This document shows positions 49,805 through 58,470 of a DNA stretch of 64,000 nucleotides, one piece after another. The number at the start of each line of letters is the position of its first letter. The first letter of the stretch is position 1. Both the position numbers and the translations under genes were made by a program. The DNA is from Phycisphaerae bacterium. Its GTDB lineage: Bacteria > Planctomycetota > Phycisphaerae > UBA1845 > Fen-1342. Under the pieces are notes generated by a model. The model searched no databases. It was given only the letters and a program-made list of their open reading frames with translations, and had not been told where the DNA came from. The DNA lies in the NCBI GenBank assembly GCA_030428945.1, contig JAUIEC010000013.1:62001-126000 (forward strand). Reading direction: 5' to 3'.

Positions 49805-52609
49805 TTAATCCGTCAGGTCGGGGTTCGCGACCCGCTGCGGGTCCAATTCCCCCATCGCGCGGTAGTATGCGTCAAGCACCGCCTCCAGCGCGACCGGCGC
49901 TCGTTCGTCCGATGGCGCCACGATTCGCCGCAGGCGATCCTCGACCGCGTCCCCCTGCCCGACCTCGAGTCGCGCGCCCGTTGACAGACCGCCCGGGCCG
50001 ATTTCGCCGACCGGATTCAGCGGACCCGACTCCCATTCGCCCCCGGGCCCGATCACCCGCGCCGAACGGGCCCCGGCCCGCAGACGCTCGTACGCCTCGA
50101 GAAACGCGGCCGCCTCGGTCGCGCTCAGCCCGGCCGCGGCGAGGTCGTCAGGCGTCAACGGATCGTCGGCCACCAGCATCTCGCGGACGGCTTCGAGCGC
50201 CTCGTCGGGCAGGTCGCCGCCGCCCTCGGACTGCTGGCGAGGCTGGTCGCCGCCGCCCTCGCCGGCCGGGTCCTGGCCGCTGCCGGACGGGTCGGCGGGC
50301 GAATCGCCTGCCTCGGCGGGTTGTGGCGGCGTCGGGGCCCCGGGATCGCTTCCGGGCGGTTCGTTTCCGGAGGGCTCGCTCCCGGACGGAGGGGGCGTGG
50401 TTCCCGCCGGCGCGTTGTCCGGTTCGGCGGCGGCTTCACCGGGCGGCGGATCCCCCGGCGCGGGGGCCGGGGACGGGTCGGCGGGATCGGTTTCCGAGCC
50501 CGGCGCGTCGCCCTGCTCGCTGGCAGGATCACCCTCGGACGCTGGATCTTCATTTTTATCGGGCTCAGGGAGGCCGTCGTCGGTCGCGGGTTCGGAGGTA
50601 CCTTCGTCCGCCGGGTCGGGCGCGCCGGTCTCCGGCTGTCCGGCCTGTTCCTGCACGGCTTTGGCCTGCGGACCGAACTTCTCGGCGAAGTCGCGGAGCT
50701 GGCGATCGAAGTCGCCGGCGTCGTTGTCGGTGCCGAAGCCTCCGGGACCCTCGATATCCGGAACGCCGTCACCGGGCCGGCTCCCGTCGCCCAGGCTGGG
50801 AGGTCCGCTCCCGGTCGGGTCCGCGCCGCCGGCGGCCGGGCCTTCGCCTTCCCGTCCGGGCTGTCCGGCGCCGGCCCCGGGCGTCTCTCCGGCACCGGTG
50901 CCGGGGCCGTCGCTGGCACCCTGCCCGGAGTCGCTGTTGCCGTCACCTTCGCCGCCGGTCGGGTCGGCGATGACCTGGCCGACGGCGTCGCCGGGCCCCT
51001 GCCGGGTCTCAGCCGCCCCCTCGCCCGGTTGTGGTTCGCTGTCGCTGCCGCCGGCGCCGGGTTGCGGTTCGAGCGGAGGCGAGCGGGTCAGGATCAGCGC
51101 CCGCGAGCGGGCGTTCTGCGGCGATGGCGTGCCGTCCGGCAGCACCCGCCGATCGCGGGCCTCGAACCACAGGCGGACTTCCTCGCCGATGGCGACATCC
51201 AGTTCGCTGAGCGACCAGTCGAGTTCGAAGCTGCGCTGCGTCCCGGAACTGAGGCGCTCGCGGGTGGCGCGTCCGTCGCGTTCGAGCACGTACGAGACGT
51301 CGGCGAGTCCGATGTCGTCGGCGGCGTGGATCAGGACGCGCGGAATGACCGAGACGTCCACGCGGGTGGTCACGTCGTCGCGGGAAGGCTTCAGGATGGC
51401 GACGACCGGGGGTTGATCGACGCGGACGGTCAGGCGTCCGGGCGGCCCGGGCAGCGCGGCGCGTCCGAGGGCGTCCCGGAAGACGGCCCGGAACGTGCCG
51501 CTGTCGTTCAGTTGCTGCGGGAAGGTGGCATGCCGGGGGTCGTCGAAGTCGATCTGCATGCGGGTCCGATTCTCGCCGTCCTCGGTCTCCAGCACGAAGA
51601 GCGGATCCATGATCGGCGCGTTGGCCCGCAGGTGAAACACGGCCCGGGTGCCCTCCCAGGCGAGCACCTCGGTCCCGCGAACGGTTCGGGACGGGGCTCC
51701 GGTGTAGGCCGGCGGGCGCAGTTCGACCTCCCAGCCGGTGAGCTGGACCGGTTCCTGCAGTTCCAGTTCGCCCTGCAGTGACGCGTCGCCGGCCGTGATT
51801 CGATAGCGGAAGCGGGCGGTCAGTTCGTGCGGGGCGAGCGTGACGCGCCAGAGCTGCGGGCGGGCGTTGCCCATTCCGGGCTGGAGGGCGCAGGCGAAGA
51901 CCGGCGGGGTCTCGAAGGAGTCGAACCGTTCGAGGCGGACGGTTTCGACCGGCCGGCCGCTGGTGGCGACGACGATCTCGAGCGGGCGGTCGAGGTAGAG
52001 ATCCTCGTCGGCGGTCGGGCGGATCCACTGCAGGCTGGTGGCGGTCGGCGCGGCGAGGCCGAAGCCGAAGAAGCGGGCCAGGGACGGCCAGATGCTCTTG
52101 GGCCCGAGGGCGCCGTAAAGCAGCCAGGCGACCAGGACAATCGCGAGCGGGACGGCGGCGCGGCGGATCAGCGGGCCGGCCGGTCGGACCAGCGTCGCGG
52201 TCTGGAGGGCGGCGGCGGTCTGCCGGCTGGCGACATCCTCGGCGTAGGCGATGCTCTGGTCGGCCTGGATCTGGACGGCGTTGACCAGCAGGTTGTGGCG
52301 GATCGCGTAGGTTTCCTCGAGGTCGCGGGCGAGGAACAGCCGCCGCGGATGACGGCGGGCGGCCCGGACGCGAAGGGCGACCAGTCCGGCCAGGATCAGC
52401 AGGCCCCAGAGGATGCCGGCGGAGGCGATCGCCCGACGAGGCAGTCCGGCGGAGAACTGGTGGTCCAGCACGACGGCCAGCAGCGGGATGATCAGCAGGG
52501 CCGCCAGGCCGCGGAGGACGAGGATCATGCGATCGAGGCCGGTGACGCGGCGGCGCTGTCCGGCGAGGGCCTGTTCGACCATCCGGTCGGCCAGGTTCTG
52601 GCTGAGCAT
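49805..52609 (-). CDS. Large membrane-anchored protein with acidic disordered linker (DUF4175-like layout)
   Basis: 934 residues from the ATG at 52609 (AGGTCAG upstream). Three predicted N-terminal membrane helices lie at about 30-50, 60-80 and 150-170. A periplasmic beta-rich part follows (about 190-480: LRPPAYTGAPSRTVRGTEV, VDQPPVVAILKPSRDDVTT). About 330 residues (500-830) are Gly/Pro/Asp/Glu-rich and disordered. A helical end closes with LEAVLDAYYRAMGELDPQRV. DUF4175 proteins share the helix arrangement; this is a layout match only. It is upstream of gspE on the same strand, 229 bp apart. Confidence 0.82.
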   Translation of the reverse strand: MLSQNLADRMVEQALAGQRRRVTGLDRMILVLRGLAALLIIPLLAVVLDHQFSAGLPRRAIASAGILWGLLILAGLVALRVRAARRHPRRLFLARDLEETYAIRHNLLVNAVQIQADQSIAYAEDVASRQTAAALQTATLVRPAGPLIRRAAVPLAIVLVAWLLYGALGPKSIWPSLARFFGFGLAAPTATSLQWIRPTADEDLYLDRPLEIVVATSGRPVETVRLERFDSFETPPVFACALQPGMGNARPQLWRVTLAPHELTARFRYRITAGDASLQGELELQEPVQLTGWEVELRPPAYTGAPSRTVRGTEVLAWEGTRAVFHLRANAPIMDPLFVLETEDGENRTRMQIDFDDPRHATFPQQLNDSGTFRAVFRDALGRAALPGPPGRLTVRVDQPPVVAILKPSRDDVTTRVDVSVIPRVLIHAADDIGLADVSYVLERDGRATRERLSSGTQRSFELDWSLSELDVAIGEEVRLWFEARDRRVLPDGTPSPQNARSRALILTRSPPLEPQPGAGGSDSEPQPGEGAAETRQGPGDAVGQVIADPTGGEGDGNSDSGQGASDGPGTGAGETPGAGAGQPGREGEGPAAGGADPTGSGPPSLGDGSRPGDGVPDIEGPGGFGTDNDAGDFDRQLRDFAEKFGPQAKAVQEQAGQPETGAPDPADEGTSEPATDDGLPEPDKNEDPASEGDPASEQGDAPGSETDPADPSPAPAPGDPPPGEAAAEPDNAPAGTTPPPSGSEPSGNEPPGSDPGAPTPPQPAEAGDSPADPSGSGQDPAGEGGGDQPRQQSEGGGDLPDEALEAVREMLVADDPLTPDDLAAAGLSATEAAAFLEAYERLRAGARSARVIGPGGEWESGPLNPVGEIGPGGLSTGARLEVGQGDAVEDRLRRIVAPSDERAPVALEAVLDAYYRAMGELDPQRVANPDLTD

Positions 52610-52746
52610 CTGCGGCTGACCTGACAAGGAAGACTCCCCGGGGGCGGGCCCCTCCGGCCCGCTGCGATATGGTACCGGCCCGGGGGCGTTCGGCGGGCAT
52701 GGATTCCGGCGATTGTGGCGTCGGCGGCGGCCGGGCGGGCGTGGAT

Positions 52747-52774
52747 TTGACGCCCGGACCGGGCAACGTACAAT
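52747..52774 (+). promoter_or_regulatory. Strong candidate sigma-70 promoter for the envelope cluster
   Basis: TTGACG at 52747-52752 and TACAAT at 52769-52774 with a 16-bp spacer, 34 bp before the lipoprotein ATG. It is the best promoter match noticed in the window and probably drives 52.8-56.6 kb. Confidence 0.65.
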
Positions 52775-52808
52775 CGTCGGATTCACCCGGTCTTCCAAGG
52801 AAAAGCGG

Positions 52809-53306
52809 ATGCAGTTGATGTCAGCGAGCACAAGGCGGATTCCGATGACCCTGGTCGCACTGGGCGTGGGCCTGCTGGTCACGTCGGGCTGCCAGAGCGG
52901 CGGCTCGCGCGACGGAAACGCATCGCTGGCGTCGGCGGTCCGGGACCCGATCCTGCAGGACCTGCCGCGTCCGCAGGGCTTCCGCCTGGACGAGCAGCGG
53001 AGCATGGCCCGGGCGAGCGGCCAGTTCCGGATCGCGCGGTGCGAGTACCGCGGGTCGAGTTCATCGATCTCGACCAAGCGCTTTTACGAGCAGTACATGC
53101 CGTCGGCCCGCTTCAAGCTGACCGAGTGGGGGCTGGAGGACGGCGTTTACAACATGCGATTCGAGAGCGAGAACGAATCGTGCAACATTCGGATCCGGGA
53201 CGCCGGCGGTGGCACCACCATCGTCGTGATCGAACTGGGACCGCGGCCGCGCGGGGCGATCGGACGCCCCGACCCGACACCACCGCCACCGGGGCGCGGC
53301 GTCTGA
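52809..53306 (+). CDS. Predicted lipoprotein, unknown family
   Basis: 165 residues. ATG at 52809 with AAGGAAAAG upstream; signal sequence ends LVTSGCQSG, with the lipobox Cys near residue 28. The mature domain has a repeated-strand pattern (GQFRIARCEYRG, TKRFYEQYMPSARFKLTEWG, YNMRFESENESCNIRIRDAG, TTIVVIELGPRP). The layout recalls small alpha/beta envelope lipoproteins that test as unknown. The tail is proline-rich. It leads a coupled run of envelope and RNA-modification genes. Confidence 0.75.
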   Translation: MQLMSASTRRIPMTLVALGVGLLVTSGCQSGGSRDGNASLASAVRDPILQDLPRPQGFRLDEQRSMARASGQFRIARCEYRGSSSSISTKRFYEQYMPSARFKLTEWGLEDGVYNMRFESENESCNIRIRDAGGGTTIVVIELGPRPRGAIGRPDPTPPPPGRGV

Positions 53307-53337
53307 GACGCCCTGCCTGCTGACCGAGGAAACCGCG

Positions 53338-54183
53338 ATGGACGCTGAAACGCGACATCAGCTGAAACAGAACGAACTGGGCGAAGCGATCAAGCGCGTC
53401 AGCCACCTGAACGATCCGTGGGTCGGCTATTCGCTGATCGCCGTGATCCTGTTCATGGCCGGCTGGTTCGGCTACCAGTACCTGCAGGAACGGCAGGAGC
53501 AGCAACTGGCCGGCGCCTGGCGGACCGTGCTGGAATCCAACCCCGCCGATCCGACCAACGGCGCCGCGGCCACCGCGCAACTCGCCGCCCTCGCCAGCGA
53601 CGGCCCGAACGCCAACGTCGAGGCGGCCGCCCGCCTGCGACTGGGGATTGCCAAGCGGATGGCGGGACGGGCGGGCGACCCCGACGCGCTGCGTGCGGCG
53701 GCCGAGGACCTGTCGGCGCTCGGTGGCGACACGTCGGTCGCGGCCCCGCTGCGGGCGGCGGCCTGGTACGCGGCAGCCCTGGCGCAGGAAGACCTGCGTG
53801 AGATTGGCGCCGCCCGGACGCTGTTCGAGAAGCTGCGTGACGACACGAGCCTGAAGGGCTCGCCCTACCACGAGATGGCCAAGGACCGCCTGGCGACCCT
53901 CGGCGAACTGGAAGACCCGGTCACGTTCGAGCCCGGCCTGCGTCCGATCGACCTGGATGCGATGCTCAATGACGCCGATTCGGGCACGGGTGCCGCTCCG
54001 GCCCCGGCGTCCGCGGCCGAGGCCCTGACGACGACGCCGGCGGGCACGACCGAGACGCCTGCGGATCCGGCTGATGACCCCGCGGCCGAACCCGCGCCGC
54101 CCGCGGACCCGGGCGACGATCCGGCGGCCTCGGAGGAACCTGATCCCGCGGCGACCCCCGAGCCTGAACCGACGGAGCCGTGA
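53338..54183 (+). CDS. YfgM-like single-pass membrane protein with TPR-like domain
   Basis: 281 residues. ATG preceded by GAGGAAA. One membrane helix at about 28-48 (YSLIAVILFMAGWFGYQYL). Periplasmic TPR-like helices at about 55-190 (AAARLRLGIAKRMAGRAGD, AAAWYAAALAQEDLREIGAA, SPYHEMAKDRLATLGELED) match the tetratricopeptide type of YfgM. The C-terminal about 80 residues are Ala/Pro/Asp/Glu-rich and disordered. YfgM works as an ancillary SecYEG-chaperone link; the same role here is inference. Its stop overlaps the next GTG. Confidence 0.78.
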   Translation: MDAETRHQLKQNELGEAIKRVSHLNDPWVGYSLIAVILFMAGWFGYQYLQERQEQQLAGAWRTVLESNPADPTNGAAATAQLAALASDGPNANVEAAARLRLGIAKRMAGRAGDPDALRAAAEDLSALGGDTSVAAPLRAAAWYAAALAQEDLREIGAARTLFEKLRDDTSLKGSPYHEMAKDRLATLGELEDPVTFEPGLRPIDLDAMLNDADSGTGAAPAPASAAEALTTTPAGTTETPADPADDPAAEPAPPADPGDDPAASEEPDPAATPEPEPTEP

Positions 54184-55235
54184 GCGCATCCGACCCGCCA
54201 GAGAGCCCGGACCTGGACGATGAACAGGTGCCGATCGAATCCTCGGCAGGCGAGCGGGTCCAGATCCGCGTCCGCCGGGCCCGCCCGGGCCGCCGGATCG
54301 ACAAGTACCTGCACGGGCGCTTTCCACGGATGTCTCGGGCCGCGATCCAGCGGATGATCAAGGACGGGGGCGTGACGGCCAACGGCCGCAGCGTCAAGAG
54401 CAGCTACCTGATCCAGAGCGGCGACCTGATCGACCTGACCGTGCCGACGCCGGACCCGGTCGAACTGGTGCCGGAAGACATCCCGCTGGACATCGTCTTC
54501 GAAGACGAGTTCCTGATCGCGATCAACAAGGCGGCCGGGATCGTCTGTCACCCCGGGCATCCGAAGCAGACCGGCACGGTGGCGAACGCGGTCGCGTTCT
54601 ATTCGGCCAGCCTGAGCGACTGCGGCGATCCGTTCCGGCCGGGCATCGTGCACCGCCTGGACAAGCACACGACCGGGATCATGCTGATCGCCAAGACGGA
54701 CGAGGCCCACTGGCGGCTGTCGCGGCAGTTCGAGCAGCGGACGGTGCAGAAGACCTACATCGCGGCCTGCGTCGGGGAATTCGAATTCGACGGCGACACG
54801 ATCGACATGCCGATCGGGATGCACCCGGTCGTGCGTGAGAAGTTCGCCGTGCTGGTGCAGGCCGGCAAGATCAACATCGGCCGGAACGCGGTGACGCACT
54901 ACGAGGTGGCCGAGCGGTACCCGGGGTACACGCTGGTCAAGCTGTTCCCGAAGACGGGTCGCACGCACCAGTTGCGGGTGCACATGTCGCACCTGGGACA
55001 CCCGATCTGCGGGGACGTGATGTACGGCGGTCCGCTGGTCAGCGAGGCGGACCTGACCGGGACGGGCAGCACGGCGCCGCTCTTCGAGCAGCAGGCGCTG
55101 CATGCCTGGAAGATCGAGTTCGAGCACCCGATCCACGGCCACCGGCTGGCGCTCGAGGCGCCGTTCCACACCCCGATGAAGCGCCTGGTGACCCTGCTGC
55201 GAAACCTGCGGGACAAGGAGGCCCCGTCATCGTGA
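54180..55235 (+). CDS. RluA-family 23S rRNA/tRNA pseudouridine synthase with S4 domain
   Basis: 351 residues starting at GTG 54180 (GTGA overlap). The S4 RNA-binding domain is at about 35-100 (RRIDKYLHGRFPRMSRAAIQ, GDLIDLTVP). The catalytic domain holds HRLDKHTTGIML with Asp161 as nucleophile, then KTYIAACVGEF and KTGRTHQLRVHMSHLGHPIC (the last read as one stretch of KTGRTHQLR then GHPICGD). Of RluA/C/D, RluD is the likeliest, from S4 presence, but position specificity is not readable. Coupled on both sides by 4-bp overlaps. Confidence 0.93.
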   Translation: MSASDPPESPDLDDEQVPIESSAGERVQIRVRRARPGRRIDKYLHGRFPRMSRAAIQRMIKDGGVTANGRSVKSSYLIQSGDLIDLTVPTPDPVELVPEDIPLDIVFEDEFLIAINKAAGIVCHPGHPKQTGTVANAVAFYSASLSDCGDPFRPGIVHRLDKHTTGIMLIAKTDEAHWRLSRQFEQRTVQKTYIAACVGEFEFDGDTIDMPIGMHPVVREKFAVLVQAGKINIGRNAVTHYEVAERYPGYTLVKLFPKTGRTHQLRVHMSHLGHPICGDVMYGGPLVSEADLTGTGSTAPLFEQQALHAWKIEFEHPIHGHRLALEAPFHTPMKRLVTLLRNLRDKEAPSS

Positions 55236-56632
55236 ACACCGCGCAACGATCCGCCGTCGCGCTCGTCGCCCTGCTGGTCCTGGTCGGGCCGGCCCGCGGG
55301 CAACTGGCGCGGACCTCGATCGACAAGCTCTTCAGCCCGTACAAGAAGGCCCGCTACGCGCTGTGCGTCCGCGACCTGCAGACCGACCGCGAACTGGTCG
55401 CGATCGCGGCCGACCGCCCGCAGAAGCCGGCCAGCGTGCAGAAGCTGTTCATCACGGCCGCGGCGCTGCACCGCTTCGGTCCCGACTTCGCGTTCCGTAC
55501 GCGGGTCTACCTGGACGGCCCCGACCTGCTGATTGTCGGAGGCGGCGATCCGGGTCTGGGGGACGAGCGCCTGGCGGAGAAGGCCGGGCGGGCACACCTG
55601 GCGGAGTTCGACGCGTGGGCGGAGGCCCTGGACGCGCGGGGTGTCTCGCAACTGCGGCACATCGCGCTCGACGACACGGTGTTCGAGCAGGCGTTCCGGC
55701 ATCCCGACTGGCCGGCGAACCAGGCGGCCAACTGGTACCAGGCCCCGGTGGGCGGGCTGAACCTGAACGACAACTGCCTGGACGTGCGGGTGGTGGCCGG
55801 CGGCGGGAAGGTCCGGGCCGAGACGACGCCGCGGGTCGGCGAACTGATCCTGAAGACGAGCCTGGTGGCGGCGGAGAAGCATCGCCCGATCGCGACGCGT
55901 GCGATCGGTCAGGACGTGATCGAAGTGCGCGGCCCGGTTTCGAAGAGTGCCGGGCTGGGTTCGGTCGCGGTCGGCGTGCCGTCGCTGTACGTCGGCGCGG
56001 CGGTGAAGGCCGAACTGGAGGCGCGGGGCGTGGCGGTGACGGCCGGGCTGGTGCGGCGTCCGCGGGGGGCGGCCGGGGACCCCGTGCTGCTGGCGACGCA
56101 CGCGACGAGCCTGCCGGACGTTCTCTGGCGGACCAACACGTTCAGTCAGAACATGTTCGCCGAGGCGCTGCTGAAGTCGCTGGCGGCGTATCGGGGGGAC
56201 GGTCAGCGGAGCGGGACGGCGGGCAGTTGGGAAGCCGGGCGGGCGGTGCTGCGGCAGGAACTTGGTGCGCTGGGGGTGCCGTGTCCGACGGCGGTGTTCC
56301 GGGACGGGAGCGGTCTGAGTCACGACAACCGGGCGACGGCCCGGCAGATCACGGCGCTGCTGGCGCGGATGTGGCGGCATCCGCATCGGGCGGTGTTCCA
56401 GGCGAGCCTGGCGCGTCCGGGGGAGCGCGGCACGATGGAGCGGCGGTATCGCGATCCGCGGCTGAAGGGCCGGGTCTGGGGCAAGACGGGGACGATTTCG
56501 GGCGTCCGCAGCCTGGCGGGCTACGTGCAGACGGCGGATGGCACGTACGCGTTCGCGTTGCTGATCGACGGGTCGGTCCCCGCGGACCTGCCGGCGAAGG
56601 TCTGCGTGGCGCTGGTGGAGGGGCTGGAGTGA
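55232..56632 (+). CDS. dacB: PBP4-type D-alanyl-D-alanine carboxypeptidase/endopeptidase
   Basis: 466 residues, GTG start at 55232 overlapping the preceding TGA, signal peptide ending near GPARGQ. Active-site motifs in order: SVQK (Ser68, Lys71), SQN near residue 309 in TNTFSQNMFAEALL, and KTGT near 416 in WGKTGTISGVRSLAGY. The domain between SxxK and SxN is the class C insert. It trims or cuts peptidoglycan stem peptides in the periplasm, evidence for a peptidoglycan wall here. A GGGAGCGA octad array starts about 5 bp behind the stop. Confidence 0.94.
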   Translation: MNTAQRSAVALVALLVLVGPARGQLARTSIDKLFSPYKKARYALCVRDLQTDRELVAIAADRPQKPASVQKLFITAAALHRFGPDFAFRTRVYLDGPDLLIVGGGDPGLGDERLAEKAGRAHLAEFDAWAEALDARGVSQLRHIALDDTVFEQAFRHPDWPANQAANWYQAPVGGLNLNDNCLDVRVVAGGGKVRAETTPRVGELILKTSLVAAEKHRPIATRAIGQDVIEVRGPVSKSAGLGSVAVGVPSLYVGAAVKAELEARGVAVTAGLVRRPRGAAGDPVLLATHATSLPDVLWRTNTFSQNMFAEALLKSLAAYRGDGQRSGTAGSWEAGRAVLRQELGALGVPCPTAVFRDGSGLSHDNRATARQITALLARMWRHPHRAVFQASLARPGERGTMERRYRDPRLKGRVWGKTGTISGVRSLAGYVQTADGTYAFALLIDGSVPADLPAKVCVALVEGLE

Positions 56633-56637
56633 TGCCA

Positions 56638-56690
56638 GAGGGAGCGAGGGAGCGAGGGAGCCAGTGAGACTGGGAGTCAGGGAGCGAGAG
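56638..56690 (+). repeat. Octad array GGGAGCGA/GGGAGCCA
   Basis: Three good octads then decayed units (GTGAGACT, GGGAGTCA, GGGAGCGA), just behind the dacB stop codon and on its sense strand, between dacB and ompH. Confidence 0.85.
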
Positions 56691-56788
56691 GGGTGATGCG
56701 CGGGGGGCGCTTGCTCCGCTGACGGCTTCGGGGACAATGCGAAGGAACTCGCGCGTCTGGTGAGCGGACGTGCCCAACGGAGAACGAT

Positions 56789-57409
56789 ATGCGGAAAGGA
56801 ATCTGGCTGGGCAGTGTTCTGGCTGCCGGCCTGCTGGCCGTCCTGCTGATCCCGCAGCGGAGCGCGGCGACGAGCGGCTTTGCCGGGCGGGTCGGAAGTG
56901 TCAACATCGGCCTGGCGTTTCTGGAATACCAGCGGAAGAAGGACCTGGACGAGGAGATGCGTTCGATCGAGAGTTCGATCAACCTCGAGATGAACACGCG
57001 GCGGAGCCGGATCGACTCGTTCCAGCAGGTCCTGGACGCGATGAACCCGGACGATCCGACCTTCCTGAGCAAGAACGGCGAACTGCTGAAGATGCAGATC
57101 GAGTTCCGCAACTGGTTCGACCTGAAGCAGGCCGACATGAACCGCAAGATCGGCGTCTGGACCGCGCGGATCTACGGCGAGATCAACGCGGCGATCGCGG
57201 AGGTGGCCCAGCGCGACGGCTACGACGTGGTGCTGTACCACGACGACTTCAACCCGGGCGCGTTCGACCCCGAGCAGTTGCAGGAACAGATCGGGCGGCG
57301 GCGGGTGCTGTACGTCAGCCCCGGCAGCGACCTGACCCGGACCGTGATCGAGGCACTGAACAACAAGTACCGCAACGCCCCGCGGGCGCCGATGCTCGGG
57401 ACCCCGTAA
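56789..57409 (+). CDS. ompH: OmpH/Skp-like periplasmic chaperone
   Basis: 206 residues with a signal peptide; CGGAGAA is 8 bp before the ATG. After GRVGSVNIGLAFLEYQ (the family's opening strand and helix) comes a long coiled coil of about 110 residues (KKDLDEEMRSIESSINLEMN, LKMQIEFRNWFDLKQADMNR). It closes with GYDVVLYHDDF and YVSPGSDLTRTVIEALN, the Skp-type C-terminal strand/helix. It should guard unfolded outer-membrane proteins. It is 8 bp upstream of lpxD, the classical skp-lpxD order; BamA is not in the window. Confidence 0.92.
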   Translation: MRKGIWLGSVLAAGLLAVLLIPQRSAATSGFAGRVGSVNIGLAFLEYQRKKDLDEEMRSIESSINLEMNTRRSRIDSFQQVLDAMNPDDPTFLSKNGELLKMQIEFRNWFDLKQADMNRKIGVWTARIYGEINAAIAEVAQRDGYDVVLYHDDFNPGAFDPEQLQEQIGRRRVLYVSPGSDLTRTVIEALNNKYRNAPRAPMLGTP

Positions 57410-57417
57410 GAAGACGC

Positions 57418-58470
57418 ATGTCAGATTTTGCCCTGTCGATCGCGGAAATCGCCCAGCGCCTGGACGCCGAACTGCTCGGTGACGGCCGCGGCGTGATCCG
57501 CCGTCTCGCCACCCTCGAGACCGCCGGCGACGACGCGCTCGCCTGGCTCGGCAGTACCCGCTACGTGCGACAACTGGCCGCGACGGCCGCGGCCGCCGTG
57601 CTGGTTCCACCGGGCGACCTGCCGGAGGGCGGTCCGCCGCGGATCCGCGTGCCCGATCCGGACCTGGCGATGCTGACGGTCTCGACCTGGTTCGCCCCGC
57701 CGGTCCGGACGCCCGAGTCCGGCGTGCACCCGACCGCCTGGGTGGCCGCCGACGCGGTCGTCGAGGGCGCATCGATCGGGCCGCACTGTTCGGTCGCGTC
57801 CGGCGCGCGGGTCGGGCCCGGCAGCGTTCTGGTGGCCGGGGTTCGAATCGGGGCGGATGCCCGGGTCGGCGCGGACTGCATGCTGCGCGAGAACGTCGTC
57901 ATCGGCGACCGCTGCGAACTGGGGGCGCGGGTCTCGATCTTTCCGAACGCGACGATCGGCGCGGACGGGTTCGGTTTCCTGTTTCGCGACGGGCAGTTGC
58001 ACCGGGTGCCGCAGATCGGGACGGTCGTGCTGGAGGACGATGTCGAGATCGGCGCCAACACCTGCGTGGACCGGGCCCGGCTGGGAGTCACCCGCATCGG
58101 CCGCAGCACGAAGATCGACAACCTGGTGCAGGTCGCGCACAACTGTGACATCGGGCCGGGCTGCATCCTGGCCGGGCAGGTCGGCCTGTCCGGATCGGTG
58201 ACGCTCGAAGGGGGCTGCGTGCTGGGCGGGCAGGTCGGCGTGATCGATCACGTCCGGGTGCCGGCCGGGACGCAGGTGGCCGCCAAGGCGGGTGTCATGG
58301 GCCCGCCGGAGGCGCCTCGGCTGCGTGGCATCCCGGCCGACGAGTGGACCCGCGAGGGGCGGCGACTGGTCGCGCTGCGCAGGCTGCCGGACGCGCTGAA
58401 GGAACTGCGGGCCCTGCAAAAACGAGTACAGCAACTTGAATCCGCAACGCACAATTCAACGCGAAGCTGA
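57418..58470 (+). CDS. lpxD: UDP-3-O-(3-hydroxyacyl)glucosamine N-acyltransferase LpxD
   Basis: 350 residues, ATG at 57418. The N-terminal uridine-binding domain (ALSIAEIAQRLDAELLGDGR) is followed from about residue 105 by left-handed beta-helix hexapeptides (VHPTAWVAADAVVEGASIGP, IGADGFGF), the catalytic-His strand VQVAHNCDIG, and a C-terminal helix. It N-acylates UDP-3-O-acyl-GlcN in lipid A synthesis. The end overlaps the LpxC-FabZ start by 35 bp. Confidence 0.94.
   Translation: MSDFALSIAEIAQRLDAELLGDGRGVIRRLATLETAGDDALAWLGSTRYVRQLAATAAAAVLVPPGDLPEGGPPRIRVPDPDLAMLTVSTWFAPPVRTPESGVHPTAWVAADAVVEGASIGPHCSVASGARVGPGSVLVAGVRIGADARVGADCMLRENVVIGDRCELGARVSIFPNATIGADGFGFLFRDGQLHRVPQIGTVVLEDDVEIGANTCVDRARLGVTRIGRSTKIDNLVQVAHNCDIGPGCILAGQVGLSGSVTLEGGCVLGGQVGVIDHVRVPAGTQVAAKAGVMGPPEAPRLRGIPADEWTREGRRLVALRRLPDALKELRALQKRVQQLESATHNSTRS

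Noticed and set aside
49805..53077. Longer 1090-residue reading of the large anchored protein
   Set aside because: The extra N-terminus overlaps the divergent lipoprotein gene and its promoter and is Arg/Pro-rich; the ATG at 52609 has a ribosome-binding site and precedes the membrane helices.
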